From Bacilli bacterium (lineage in GTDB: Bacteria > Bacillota_I > Bacilli_A > RFN20 > CAG-288): a DNA stretch of 64,000 nucleotides. Below are positions 46,057 through 55,917 of the stretch, piece after piece. The position numbers and the translations under genes are program-made. The stretch spans positions 502,931 to 566,930 of the forward strand of contig JALCLG010000001.1 in NCBI GenBank assembly GCA_022647725.1, read 5' to 3'. Positions within the stretch are counted from its first letter, which is position 1, and every line of letters begins with the position of its first letter. The notes under the pieces are model-generated. The model was given only the letters and a program-made list of their open reading frames with translations. It did no database searches and had not been told where the DNA came from.

Positions 46057-46872
46057 ATGGAAAAATGTAGTTTCTCACTTTTCAGCAAACACAAAGACCA
46101 GCCTTCCCGTGAAGGACAGCTGATTTCCAAGTCACTGATCAGTCACGGATTCACTCCGGTCGATGTTTCACCCTCTCTAATTATCGTCCTTGGCGGCGAT
46201 GGTTCCTTGCTTAAGGCCATGCGTCTTTTTGATTATCAGGGTCACTTTGTGATGGTCAATACCGGCCATCTGGGATTCTTTGCCGATTACTCCTTACGGG
46301 AAGTCGATGCTCTCATCAATGATATCCTTACCAAGGAGCCGGCCTTGGAAAGAATACCTTTATTCCAAATGACGACCCTCAACAACAATAAGACCCATCT
46401 TTTCCTTAACGATGTTGCTTTCCAGGCGCAGAAAACCCTGGTGATGGAGATCAGCATCAACGGCATTCCTTTCACGCAGGCTCAGGCCAGCGGCATCGTG
46501 GTCGGGTCCGGAACTGCCTCGACCGGATATCTTTCGAGTCTCGGCTGCCCAGTGATGATCAATCTGCCGACTGCCTTCACTTATTCTCTGATGGCACCGA
46601 TTGTCAATCGCCTTCATCCCTTAACAATTGATAAAGCAACATTATCTGAAAAAGACACCTTAACAATCTCGGTCAGGCATGGCAGAGCGGATGTCTTCAT
46701 CGATGGTTTCAGTTATCCGGGTCCCTTCAGTCAGGAATACCGGTTCTGCAAAGACAAGGACCGCTTTGCCACGCTGGCTCACTTCCGTCCGATGGATCAG
46801 CTGAAGCGGATTGAGCAGGCCTATGGTCAGCTGAAGAATCACGAAGTCGACAAAAATCCGGAGGAATCATAA
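46057..46872 (+). CDS. nadK: NAD kinase
   Basis: The protein has LIIVLGGDGSLLKAMRLF (GGDG motif), MVNTGHLGFFADYS, FLNDVAFQ (NE/D-type motif), ASGIVVGSGTASTGYLSSLG and MAPIVNRLHPL, as in NAD kinases that make NADP. I prefer the ATG at 46057; a TTG at 46039 is also in frame and neither has a clear SD. Length of about 271 residues is usual. The next gene starts three bases after the stop. Confidence 0.9.
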   Translation: MEKCSFSLFSKHKDQPSREGQLISKSLISHGFTPVDVSPSLIIVLGGDGSLLKAMRLFDYQGHFVMVNTGHLGFFADYSLREVDALINDILTKEPALERIPLFQMTTLNNNKTHLFLNDVAFQAQKTLVMEISINGIPFTQAQASGIVVGSGTASTGYLSSLGCPVMINLPTAFTYSLMAPIVNRLHPLTIDKATLSEKDTLTISVRHGRADVFIDGFSYPGPFSQEYRFCKDKDRFATLAHFRPMDQLKRIEQAYGQLKNHEVDKNPEES

Positions 46873-46875
46873 TTC

Positions 46876-47259
46876 ATGCCCACATGGGAAATCGCTGTCA
46901 TCAGCGTCAGTGCTGCCGTCCTTCTTGTTCTGGTGGTTCTCTTCTTCCGTCATATCCTCTATCAGCGGAAAGTCAAAGCCGGGGAGCAGAAAGCCCAGGC
47001 CCAGTTAACCCAGGCGACCGATTCCTTAGCCGATAAGTTCGGCGGCAAGGACAATATCAAAGCCATTCAGCAGACCGGAAGCCGGGTCAGTGTGCTGCTA
47101 TGGGATCCTTCCAAGGTGGACAAAGCCGGCATCCAGGCCGTCATCAGCAACGCGATGTTCATGGGAAACAAGGTTGTCTTCGTGATTGGCAGCGACTCCA
47201 AGAAGTTCCAGGAACTGCTGAGCGCCAAGACCGGTTCCGAGACGGAGAAACGAGTCTAG
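46876..47259 (+). CDS. membrane-anchored PTS EIIB-like domain without the active-site Cys
   Basis: One N-terminal membrane helix (IAVISVSAAVLLVLVVLFF) is followed by a charged linker and a domain resembling the glucose-type EIIB fold: ATDSLADKFGGKDNIKAIQQ, then TGSRVSVLLWDPSKVDKAG. In true EIIB the phosphorylated Cys lies in CITRLR; here the matching segment reads QQTGSRV, without Cys. The domain probably binds or senses rather than carrying phosphate. It follows nadK by three bases and is followed by a terminator. Confidence 0.65.
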   Translation: MPTWEIAVISVSAAVLLVLVVLFFRHILYQRKVKAGEQKAQAQLTQATDSLADKFGGKDNIKAIQQTGSRVSVLLWDPSKVDKAGIQAVISNAMFMGNKVVFVIGSDSKKFQELLSAKTGSETEKRV

Positions 47260-47265
47260 AATCCA

Positions 47266-47298
47266 AGGGTCCTCTTAAAAAGAGGGCCTTTTCTTTTT
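47266..47298 (+). terminator. terminator after the nadK pair
   Basis: AAGGGTCCTCTT and AGAGGGCCTT form an imperfect stem with a T-rich tail. Confidence 0.6.
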
Positions 47299-47359
47299 TA
47301 GGCTTTGAAAACCGCCGTCAAGCTGTTACAATCATTTGTCTTCGTTTTAGGAGGTCAGT

Positions 47360-48946
47360 ATGTTACAGGTATCGAATTTATCCATGCAGTTCGGGGGACG
47401 GGTTCTCTTCAAGGATGTCAACATCGCCTTCACCCCCGGGGAATGCTATGGCATCATCGGCGCCAACGGTGCCGGAAAATCCACCTTATTAAGGATTATT
47501 TCCGGTGATCTGGAGCCGACCAGCGGCGTGGTCAGCCATGATCCGAAGGAGCGGGTATCCATCCTCAAGCAGGATCACAACGCTTTTGATAACGTCGAAG
47601 TTTTAAGGACGGTTCTTTTAGGATACAAGCATCTGGTCGACGTGATGGACGAGAAGGATGCTCTCTATGCCAAGCCAGACTTCTCGGATGCCGACGGCAT
47701 CCGCTCGGGTCAGCTCGAAACGGAGTTTGCCGAGATGGATGGCTGGAATGCCGAAAGCAATGCCGAGAACCTTCTTGTCAGTCTTGGGGTTCCCAAAGAA
47801 GACGAACATAAGCAGATGGGTGAGCTGGATGCGAGGCTTAAGGTCAAAGTCTTATTGGCTCAGGCACTTTTCGGCGATCCGGATATCCTCATCATGGATG
47901 AGCCGACCAACAACCTCGACGAACGGGCCTGCCAATGGCTTGAGGATTTCCTCATTGATTTCAAGAACACCATCCTCATCGTCTCCCACGACCGTTATTT
48001 CCTGAACCGGGTCTGCACCCGGATCCTGGATGTCGACTATAACGAGATCAACCTCTTTGTCGGCAACTATGACTTCTGGGTCAAATCCTCCCAGCTGATC
48101 CAGTCGCAGATGAAGGATCAGAACAAACGGAAAGAGGAACGGATCAAGGAGCTGGAAGACTTCATCCGGCGGTTCTCGGCCAATGCCAGCAAGTCGCGAC
48201 AGGCCACCAGCCGCAAGAAGTCCTTGGATAAGATTCAGCTGGATGACATCAAGCCTTCCAGCCGGCGTTATCCTTTCATCGATTTCCGCAGCGAGTTCCC
48301 TTTAGGCAATGATGTCTTGGAAGTGACGGATGCCACGAAAGAGGGTTTCTTCAAGGGACTGACCTTCACCTTACGTAACACCGATAAAGTTGCTTTCCTT
48401 GCCGATAACAGTATGGCTATTACCAAACTCTTTGACTGCTTGGCTAACAAGGATACCTTGGACAGCGGTTCGTTCAAATACGGAATCACCATCCATCCGA
48501 TGTACATCCCCTCTTCCTTCAGTGAGCTGGATAACATCAAGGACAGCCTCGTCAACTTTTTAAGACCTTATGGCAAAGAGAACACGGATGCCTATATCCG
48601 TGGGTATCTGGGACGGATGCTGTTTTCCGGTGAGGAAGCACTGAAACCGGTCAATGTCCTGTCCGGCGGCGAGAAGGTCCGTCTACGATTCTGCAAGGTA
48701 ATGCTGGGACCCGGAAACCTGCTGATGCTGGATGACCCGACCAACCATCTGGATCTGGAGTCCATTGAGTCTCTCAACAAAGCCATGTCCGAGACGAAGT
48801 CGGTCCTCCTTTTCTCCTCCCACGACCGTCAGCTTCTGAGCACGATTGCCAACCGTATCATCTATCTGAGAGCGGACGGCAGCTATGTGGATAAGTATCT
48901 GACCTACGAAGACTTCGAAGAATACCTGCAGAACACAGCCAAATAG
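47360..48946 (+). CDS. ABC-F family ATPase
   Basis: The 528-residue protein has two ABC domains. Domain 1: GANGAGKSTLLRIISGDLEP, MGELDARLKVKVLLAQALFG (divergent signature), ILIMDEPTNNLDERA. Domain 2: LADNSMAITKLFDCLA (degenerate Walker A), NVLSGGEKVRLRFCKVMLG and LLMLDDPTNHLDLESI. It lacks membrane segments and has a charged linker (IKELEDFIRRFSANASKSRQ), so it belongs to the ABC-F ribosome-acting group, near YbiT/YkpA. The second Walker A lacks the GKS/T lysine (ADNSMAIT), which suggests that ATP use there is altered. TTTTAGGAGGTCAGT precedes the ATG. Confidence 0.87.
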   Translation: MLQVSNLSMQFGGRVLFKDVNIAFTPGECYGIIGANGAGKSTLLRIISGDLEPTSGVVSHDPKERVSILKQDHNAFDNVEVLRTVLLGYKHLVDVMDEKDALYAKPDFSDADGIRSGQLETEFAEMDGWNAESNAENLLVSLGVPKEDEHKQMGELDARLKVKVLLAQALFGDPDILIMDEPTNNLDERACQWLEDFLIDFKNTILIVSHDRYFLNRVCTRILDVDYNEINLFVGNYDFWVKSSQLIQSQMKDQNKRKEERIKELEDFIRRFSANASKSRQATSRKKSLDKIQLDDIKPSSRRYPFIDFRSEFPLGNDVLEVTDATKEGFFKGLTFTLRNTDKVAFLADNSMAITKLFDCLANKDTLDSGSFKYGITIHPMYIPSSFSELDNIKDSLVNFLRPYGKENTDAYIRGYLGRMLFSGEEALKPVNVLSGGEKVRLRFCKVMLGPGNLLMLDDPTNHLDLESIESLNKAMSETKSVLLFSSHDRQLLSTIANRIIYLRADGSYVDKYLTYEDFEEYLQNTAK

Positions 48947-49065
48947 CTCAGAGCAGGGGATTGTCAAATCTTCACGGAAGAATCCTAGGGACAAATATGA
49001 CCGATATTATCCCTTTTTTCTTGACTTCTTTTAAAAATGTTGAACGAAAATGATATTTCTGTTGC

Positions 49066-49071
49066 TATAAT
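49066..49071 (+). promoter_or_regulatory. -10 box of the third lipoprotein gene
   Basis: TATAAT stands 31 bases before the ATG. TTGAAC lies 20 bases upstream of it, which is longer than the best spacing. CGGGAGG is the SD. Confidence 0.4.
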
Positions 49072-49101
49072 AATGGTACTCATAGCGGGAGGAAAAAACA
49101 T

Positions 49102-51420
49102 ATGAGAAAAACAGTGCTTGGCTTCGCACTGGCTCTTCTTTTCCTTGTAAGCGGATGTGCGAAGAAAACGTCCACTTCACCCTCTGCTGCCGTTTCCGAT
49201 TCGGTCAGTGCCTCACCTTCAGCCGAGACGAGCTCCTCACCTTCTGTTGCACCGGAAAGCTATGCCATCTCCTACCAGGTTGTCGGTCAGGGCAACGTCA
49301 CCCTGTCCAAATCTTCGGCGACTGCCGGAGAGACAATCACCGCCACCGCCGTCAGCGGAGCAGATTATCACTTTGTTTCGTTGACCAGTGATGATGTGAC
49401 CTTGACGGAAGCAGATACTGCCGGGACATACACGTTCGTGATGCCCGGAAAGGGGGTCAGTCTAGTTGCGACTTTTGCGGTCAACCAGGAATATGAGCTG
49501 CTGAAGCTCGGCGTTTTCAATCTTGAGGATGACTATACGATCACCGGCTTAAGTGTCGGTGACAAAGTCAAGGAAACAACGCCTTGCCAGCTGACTTTTA
49601 CCCGGATGGATTCTTGGTATGATTCCGAAGATACTTTCGTGGTTCAGATCAATGATGATTTCTATGACGTGACCTGGGACAGCAACAACACCTTCACCTT
49701 GGACTTCGCTTTCCCTTCCCAGAACACCATCATTGTTCTCGGAGCAGCCAATACCGCTTCGGCAACCGGCTATTCCCTTTCCTATGTGAAATCTTCCGGT
49801 TATCAGGTCCTCGGCGTGGATGAAACCAAGAAGTATGCTGGGAAGGTCACCTTTGAGGTGATACCGCTGGATAACAACGTTCTGGATGACGTTACGGCCA
49901 CAGAGAACACCAGTCAGAAGGAAATCAAGCTCCGCAACATCGAAATGTATTCGGACCTTGTTTCCTCTTCTTACATTATTCCTAAGCTTGGTGCCGATGC
50001 GACTTTGTCCCCGACTTTACGGGAACGCGGGGATGCCTATACCATCACTTACGTGGAATCGGTTACCGGCGTCGTTACCACCTATCTTCGTTACCGACAA
50101 CCGGTTATGAGCAGCAGGAATTTATGCTGACCCCGAGCATCAAAGAGGGCTATTACCTGAGCGATGTCGAGATGAATTATGACAATATCCCTTCCTCAAG
50201 TATGAGTACCAGCTCCTCCGAATACACCAAGACAATTACTTTTACGATGGAGGCCGATAATCTCACGATTTATTTCACCTGCACCCCTTTACGCACCTTA
50301 ACCATTGCTGCTGACAGCCATGTCACCGCCGTTCAGGCTTACCTGGATTACGAAAGGACAGAACCGGTTTCGACCTACAATCCTTATGTCAGAATCTTTT
50401 TACTCTTCACCACCAAGTCACCTCTCTGTCCTATACCGCCTATGGTGCTACCACGTCTATCTCTTCTGTGGATACCAATTTCTTCATGTATCGGCCTTAT
50501 TTTTCCTTCATGGCTCCGCCGACCTTGACCCCGAGTGTCATCCAGAAGAGTGGCGCCTACACCTTCAGCATCACCGTTCCTCATGCCACGCTGACCTATC
50601 AGACGACGAAAAAAGACACCTATCAGGAAGGCGATATCATCCGCTTAGGCTATCAGCTCGATGACGGCTATTATTTGGATACTGCCAACTATGATTTCGA
50701 CGGTGCCACTGCTCTCTCAAGCTATGACGAGAATTCCTTAGCCTTCCAGATGCCGGCTAAGAACGTCGCCGCCACCTTTGATACCTATCTTGGCATCACT
50801 GCCTCCGTCGAAGTCGATGATTACAACACCCTCGACTATTACCGAGTCTCTACCTATCGCAACAACGATTATGTGGGTTACTATGGCGGCTACGGGATAA
50901 GACTCTGACCGGAGTCAAAGCCGGCGATACCCTTGATCTGTCTGCCTACACCTTCGACAACCATCAGAAAGCTACCCTGAAAGTCCTTGTCGACGGCGTT
51001 GAGGAAACTGGGGATACCATCAAAACCATCGGAAGCGGGGAATCAAAAGCAATTCTGATTGCCAAAGACAAGATGGTCATTAAGCTCGGCACGGCCGAGA
51101 ATACGGACTACTGCACCGTCACCTTAACCCTCGTCGGTACCGGCAACGTCAGCTACAGTTTCGGAGAAGAACATCAGACCCCGACCACAGCCCTTACCGG
51201 AACGGTGGTCCTGGACCATATCGTCAAATACGATTGGATCAACCTCCTCATCCAGGATTTCAACCAAAATGCCTATACCTATGACGATGTCGTCAGCAAT
51301 CTCAGCGATTTTGATTCCGGTGCCACCACCTGCTATTACAGTGACTCCGGAACACAGCGCTGGGCCAGCCATAAAGTCGACTGCAATTACACGCTGACCT
51401 TAACCATCACAGCAAATTAG
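49102..51420 (+). CDS. secreted lipoprotein with InlB-type repeat domains, three frame changes
   Basis: MRKTVLGFALALLFLVSGCA is a lipoprotein signal (lipobox VSGC), followed by the same type of Ser/Pro/Val linker as in the two LRR lipoproteins. The next part (SYQVVGQGNVTLSKSSATAG, with FVMPGKGVSLVATF) resembles divergent InlB/Big-type repeats; further copies occur later (LTPSIKEGYYLSDVEM, AFQMPAKNVAATFDTY). The frame changes near 50095, 50390 and 50893; one missing base at each place restores a single protein of about 770 residues, for example GYGDKTLTGVKAGDTLDLSA at the last. No LRR is seen. The role is probably at the cell surface. Confidence 0.65.
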
Positions 51421-51500
51421 GCTTTTCTTTCTTACCCAATTTTCTAAGTGACTTGTTATTTTTTTCTAGGGGTCTATACTTAAGTCAAGGAGTATAGCCC

Positions 51501-51902
51501 ATGAAAAAGAAGTCTCTTGTTTTTGACATTCTCTGCTTCGCGGTTCTGGCGCTGATCGTCACCTTAGGATTCCTCTACCGTTATCAGGTCATCTCCAACA
51601 TCCTCTGGATGCTCTTGGCTCAGGCTATGATTTTCCTTTTCTTAGCTGCCTATTGCCCGTTCGTGATCAAACGGTATTTCTCCGCTCCTGCCTTCGGAAT
51701 CGTGCTGGCTGCGGATATCCTCTTTGCTTTGCTTAATCTCTCCGGACTGATTGTGACGCTTTGCTGCCTCTATCCTAACGGCGGCAATCCTTTGGAGGGC
51801 TGGTACTTTTACATCGTCATTGCCTTTGTTCTTTCCGGAATTGCCAGCCTGCTTCTATCCCTCTTCGATATCCTGGCCGACCGGAAAAAGTGGTCGTTCT
51901 GA
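51501..51902 (+). CDS. four-span membrane protein of unknown function
   Basis: AAGGAGTATAGCCC precedes the ATG. The 133-residue protein has four hydrophobic segments (ILCFAVLALIVTLGFLYRY, MLLAQAMIFLFLAAYCPFV, FGIVLAADILFALLNLSGLI, VIAFVLSGIASLLLSLFDIL). No family is recognised. It resembles in size and layout the protein at 26467-26922. A terminator shared with maf follows. Confidence 0.6.
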   Translation: MKKKSLVFDILCFAVLALIVTLGFLYRYQVISNILWMLLAQAMIFLFLAAYCPFVIKRYFSAPAFGIVLAADILFALLNLSGLIVTLCCLYPNGGNPLEGWYFYIVIAFVLSGIASLLLSLFDILADRKKWSF

Positions 51903-51947
51903 GCCGTTCGATTTCTGGGCCGAGTGACGTTGGAACCAACAAAAAAG

Positions 51948-51980
51948 GCGGCAGACTCCCGTGGGGAGACTGCCGCTTTT
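51948..51980. terminator. bidirectional terminator between the membrane protein and maf
   Basis: GCGGCAG-CTCCC and GGGAG-CTGCCGC pair with one A-A mismatch; T runs on both outer sides fit both strands. Confidence 0.85.
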
Positions 51981-51984
51981 CGTT

Positions 51985-52554
51985 TCAGTCTAAGAGATGA
52001 AGTGCCTCCAGGTCCTGAGTCAGGGCCTCTTTGGGAAGTCCGACGATGGTAGAGACCTCGCCGTCAATCACCTTGGAGGTGATGAAGTCGCTGTCCTGGA
52101 CGCCATAGCCGCCGGCCTTATCCAGCGGGGAGCCGGTCTCAATGTATTCCTGGATCTCCATATCGGCCATCTTCTCGATGAAGAGGTGAGCGACAGAGAC
52201 CTTATGGCAGAGTTCATTGCTGCCTTGATAGATGACGTAGGCAGTGACGATCTCATGGACGTGTCCGGAGAGAAGCTGAAGCATATGGAGAGCATCCGCT
52301 TCGTCTTTGGGCTTGCCAAGTTGCTTATTCTGATAACAGACCATCGTATCGGCAGAGATGACGATATCATTGGGATGGTCTTTGCTGACAGCCAAGCCTT
52401 TTCCCTGGGCTTCCTTAAGGCAAAGCGAATGGACGTTGTTGTCCTGGATGGTCCGTTCATCGAAGGAGGAGGGGATGGTCTTGAAAGGGATGTCGCCTAA
52501 GATCTCCGTGAGGATCTCTTTCCGGCGCGGAGACTGACTTGCTAGGATGATCAT
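51985..52554 (-). CDS. maf: Maf-family nucleotide pyrophosphatase
   Basis: The 189-residue protein starts MIILASQSPRRKEILTEIL (the SQSPRR signature), then SSFDERTIQ, VISADTMVCYQNKQLGKPKD (catalytic Asp), LLSGHVHEIVTAYVI and GSPLDKAGGYGVQD. Maf proteins hydrolyse modified or non-canonical nucleoside triphosphates such as dTTP, UTP or modified bases. It follows RNase J on the same strand with a two-base gap, so it is co-transcribed with it. Confidence 0.92.
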   Translation of the reverse strand: MIILASQSPRRKEILTEILGDIPFKTIPSSFDERTIQDNNVHSLCLKEAQGKGLAVSKDHPNDIVISADTMVCYQNKQLGKPKDEADALHMLQLLSGHVHEIVTAYVIYQGSNELCHKVSVAHLFIEKMADMEIQEYIETGSPLDKAGGYGVQDSDFITSKVIDGEVSTIVGLPKEALTQDLEALHLLD

Positions 52555-52556
52555 AC

Positions 52557-54281
52557 TTAAGCCCGCGGCTGATTATTGTTGTTGAAAGAAAGATTGGGGT
52601 TATAGCTGAGAATGACCGGAATCACCATCGGATTGCGATGGCTTTCCCGATAGAGGTAATGTCCGACGACGTTGCGGACCGTGGCTTTGAGTTCGTTGTA
52701 GTTGACTTTCTGACCGGAAGAGAGCATCCGGTTGATCTCGATGCCGACGATCTCGCCGGTCTTCTTCTGGAGAGCCTTCTTGTTGCTGGAGATGAAGCCT
52801 TCGCTCTCGACGATCGGGGAATAGACCAGCTTGTTGGCTTTGGGATCAATGATGAGATAGACGCCGACCATGCCTTCGTTGATGAGGGTGGAGCGGTCTT
52901 TGATGACGGAGGTGGTCAAGCCGACCGCCGTCTTGCCGTCGATGTAGATGCTGTCGGCCTGGACATTGCTGCCCCGGCTGACTTTATGGTTGATCAGATT
53001 GAGGACGTCGCCGTTCTCGCAGACAAAGGTATGATCCTTGCTCATGCCGCATTCGCAGGCAATGCCGGCGTGCAGCTTGAGCATCCGGTATTCGCCGTGG
53101 ATCGGCATGAAATACTTCGGACGGGCTAATTTCTGCAGCAGTCTCATTTCCTGACGGGAGGCATGTCCGGAAGCATGGAGGTTGTTGAGGACGGAGTTGG
53201 TGATGACGGAGGCGCCTAAACGGGTCAGCTGGTTGATGACTTCGTTGATGGAGGCCGTATTGCCCGGAATCACCGAGCTGGAGAAGACAATGGTGTCACC
53301 CGGAAGGACGTGGATGAAACGATGTTCGCCACGGGCAATCCGCGATAAGACAGCCATCGGTTCCCCTTGGGTGCCGGTGCAGAGGATGCAGACCTGATCC
53401 GGCGGTAAGCTCTTGAGCTCTTCCGGGTCAGCCAGATATTCATCCGGAACCTTGATGTAGCCGAATTCACGGGCAGCATCGATGTTGGATTCCATGGATC
53501 TACCGAAGACGACGATCTTCCGCTTATACTTCATGGCCGTCTCAATGATCTGTTCGATACGGGAGATGTTGGAGGAGAAGGTGGAAATCAAAAGACGTCC
53601 GGAGGCATCCGAGAAGACATCGTTGATGCCCTGGATGACGGTTCTCTCCGACGGAGTATAGCCCTCTTTCTCAGCGTTGGTGGAATCGGCCATCAGGAGA
53701 TCAATGCCCTGATCACCGAAACGGGTGAGCTTGGATAAATCAAAGTCACCGTCGACCGGGGTCAGATCGATCTTGAAATCGCCGCTCTCCACGATGGTTC
53801 CCTGCGGGGTCGTGATGAAAAGGCCGAAGGAATCCGGAATGGAGTGCGTGACGTGGTAGAACTGGCAGGTGAAGTCTCCGAAGCGGAGAATGTCATCGCC
53901 ATCATACTCGACGATCTTGGTCTTGGTGGTAATGCGGTCATCCTCCAGCTTGTGGCGGATGAGAGCCGAAGCAATCTTAGGTGCGTAAATAACCGGGATG
54001 TCAACCTGCTGAAGCAGGAAAGGAATGCCACCGATATGGTCTTCATGGCCATGGGTGATGACGAGACCTTTGATCTTCTCCTGATTGTCTTTCAGATGTG
54101 AGAAATCCGGGATCACGTAGTCGATGCCCGGCATATCGTCTTCCGGGAACATCACGCCGCAATCGATGATGAGAAGCGAGTTGTCATTTTCGACACAATA
54201 AAGATTCTTACCGACTTCACCAAGGCCGCCCAACGCATAAATCTGCACTGGGGAGGTGAGTGTACTTTTACTGCTTGTCAT
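52557..54281 (-). CDS. rnj: ribonuclease J
   Basis: The 574-residue metallo-beta-lactamase protein has IYALGGLGEVGKNLYCVE, LVITHGHEDHIGGIPFLLQQ (HxHxDH zinc motif), QFYHVTHSIPDSFG, VESGDFKIDLTPVDG, LLISTFSSNISRIEQII, GRSMESNID, CTGTQGEPMAVLSRIA and HASGHASRQEMRLL, as in RNase J, an exo- and endoribonuclease of mRNA decay and rRNA maturation. A long upstream space (54282-54439) is shared with def. It heads the transcript with maf. Confidence 0.95.
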   Translation of the reverse strand: MTSSKSTLTSPVQIYALGGLGEVGKNLYCVENDNSLLIIDCGVMFPEDDMPGIDYVIPDFSHLKDNQEKIKGLVITHGHEDHIGGIPFLLQQVDIPVIYAPKIASALIRHKLEDDRITTKTKIVEYDGDDILRFGDFTCQFYHVTHSIPDSFGLFITTPQGTIVESGDFKIDLTPVDGDFDLSKLTRFGDQGIDLLMADSTNAEKEGYTPSERTVIQGINDVFSDASGRLLISTFSSNISRIEQIIETAMKYKRKIVVFGRSMESNIDAAREFGYIKVPDEYLADPEELKSLPPDQVCILCTGTQGEPMAVLSRIARGEHRFIHVLPGDTIVFSSSVIPGNTASINEVINQLTRLGASVITNSVLNNLHASGHASRQEMRLLQKLARPKYFMPIHGEYRMLKLHAGIACECGMSKDHTFVCENGDVLNLINHKVSRGSNVQADSIYIDGKTAVGLTTSVIKDRSTLINEGMVGVYLIIDPKANKLVYSPIVESEGFISSNKKALQKKTGEIVGIEINRMLSSGQKVNYNELKATVRNVVGHYLYRESHRNPMVIPVILSYNPNLSFNNNNQPRA

Positions 54282-54439
54282 GTGATATATAAAGAACTCC
54301 TATTGAAAACACTTGGAAAAACGATATTTGCGCTTAAGTTAAGCTCAGGGTCGTCTCTTCTGGCATTAGTATTCTAGTTAAAAAAAGGAATAAGTGCAAG
54401 TAGAGACGAAAGAAAACGCTTCTTTTTCACTCGGATTCT

Positions 54440-54985
54440 TTATAAGGCGACCGCATCCGGATCCTCGAAGAACGGATTCTTCTTATCGATTCTCTCGTAA
54501 TAGAGAACCCCGTCGAGGTGGTCATACTCGTGCTGAAAAACCATGGCCGGATAGCCGGAAAGCTTCAGAACAACGTCTTTCTGACTGACGGCATCATAAG
54601 CTTTGAAAGTGACTTTGTAATACCGGTAGACATAGCCGGGGACATCCTTAGGAACGCTAAGGCAGCCTTCACCGGTCTTAAGATAGCCTCTTTTGACAGA
54701 AGAGGAGACAATCACCGGATTGACTAACCCATATTCATAATGGACGTCGTTGTCATCGAAATAGATGGCAAAGAAACGCTGGGAAATGCCAATCTGCGGG
54801 GCGGCAATGCCGACTCCGGAACGGATATTGTATTTCTTCGCCGTCTCCTCGTCCTGGGATTCCTTCAGATAATCGACCATCTCCAAAATCGTCTTGCGGG
54901 TCTCGTCACTCAAAGGCAGCTTCACCGGCACGGCTTTCTGATGAACAACCGGATCTTTGTCCGTGGATATCGTAAATAGTTTCAT
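54440..54985 (-). CDS. def: peptide deformylase
   Basis: The 181-residue protein has the three deformylase motifs: GVGIAAPQIG, EGCLSVP and QHEYDHLDG (HExxH metal site). The length fits type 2 enzymes of Gram-positives. It removes the formyl group from new proteins. It is divergent from ylbF and stands alone; no SD stronger than AGAAAAGC is seen before the ATG. Confidence 0.93.
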   Translation of the reverse strand: MKLFTISTDKDPVVHQKAVPVKLPLSDETRKTILEMVDYLKESQDEETAKKYNIRSGVGIAAPQIGISQRFFAIYFDDNDVHYEYGLVNPVIVSSSVKRGYLKTGEGCLSVPKDVPGYVYRYYKVTFKAYDAVSQKDVVLKLSGYPAMVFQHEYDHLDGVLYYERIDKKNPFFEDPDAVAL

Positions 54986-55046
54986 TGCTTTTCTATTTTA
55001 CCATGGTAGAAGAAAAAACACAGGATTTGGCTTATAATATTTTCAT

Positions 55047-55379
55047 ATGGATAACCAAGACTTCGTCAAAGAGAGCCAAGACTTCATCACGACGCTGAAG
55101 AATTCCTCCCTGTATCAGGAGACCCTTTCCCTCTCGGACCAGATTTCCGGTGACCCGCATCTTCAGGATATCTCCACGAAACGCAATGACTGCTATATCA
55201 AAGCCGCCACCACGGATGATGAGGACATTAAGCATACCCTGGAAGTCCAGGCCAAGGCCCTCAATGATGAACTCCTGAAGGATCCGAGGGTCCAGCAGTA
55301 TCTTAACGACTATAACAGTATCAAAGGCATCCTTGCCCTCATCAATGACGGCATCTTAAAGGACCTGAACCATGATTAG
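55047..55379 (+). CDS. ylbF: YlbF-family protein
   Basis: The 110-residue helical protein (FVKESQDFITTLKNSSLYQE, DPHLQDISTKRNDCYIKAAT, LKDPRVQQYLNDYNSIKGI) matches the YlbF/YmcA family, small proteins that form the Y-complex acting with RNase Y in mRNA maturation. The stop overlaps rsmD by eight bases, the same order (ylbF-rsmD-coaD) as in B. subtilis. Confidence 0.85.
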   Translation: MDNQDFVKESQDFITTLKNSSLYQETLSLSDQISGDPHLQDISTKRNDCYIKAATTDDEDIKHTLEVQAKALNDELLKDPRVQQYLNDYNSIKGILALINDGILKDLNHD

Positions 55380-55917
55380 AATCATCGGCGGCATCTACAA
55401 AGGCCGCTTTCTTAAGGTGCCGGACAGCCGCTACACCCGTCCGACCATGGATAAGGTGCGACAGGCTCTCTTCAACGCCCTAAAGGACAAGAGCTTAGGC
55501 TCGGTGACCTTGGACCTCTTTGCCGGCAGCGGCGCGATGGGCTTGGAAGCCCTGTCGCGCGGAGCCAGCAAAGTCTACCTCAACGACAAGGAACGGGAAA
55601 CCTTTGCCCTGATGCGTGAGAATGCGCTGGGGCTTTGCCCCGACAAGGAGAAGGTGATTCTCTCCTGTCAGGACTACCGGCTCTTCCTCAAGCGGAACAC
55701 GGCCCTGAAATTCGATCTGGTGATTCTGGATCCCCCCTACCGCTTCACCATCAACAACGACATCATCCAGTATCTGGCCAAGGAGAACATGCTTAACCCC
55801 AATGCCGTCATCATCTCCGAGCAGGACTATCCGAACAAGGAGATCGAAGGCTTCGAGATGAAGGAGTACCGTTACGGCGAGAAGCATGTCGCTCTGTACC
55901 GAAAGGAGTCCGTATGA
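55372..55917 (+). CDS. rsmD: 16S rRNA (guanine966-N2)-methyltransferase RsmD
   Basis: The 181-residue protein starts MIRIIGGIYKGRFLKVPDSR, then RPTMDKVRQALFNAL, LDLFAGSGAMGLEALSRGAS (AdoMet-binding) and LVILDPPYRF (DPPY catalytic motif), as in RsmD. It methylates G966 of 16S rRNA. It overlaps ylbF and coaD, so all three are one operon. Confidence 0.94.
   Translation: MIRIIGGIYKGRFLKVPDSRYTRPTMDKVRQALFNALKDKSLGSVTLDLFAGSGAMGLEALSRGASKVYLNDKERETFALMRENALGLCPDKEKVILSCQDYRLFLKRNTALKFDLVILDPPYRFTINNDIIQYLAKENMLNPNAVIISEQDYPNKEIEGFEMKEYRYGEKHVALYRKESV

Noticed and set aside
52638-53129. Long antisense frame over the RNase J gene
   Set aside because: Explained by codon bias of the true gene; no SD or known motif.
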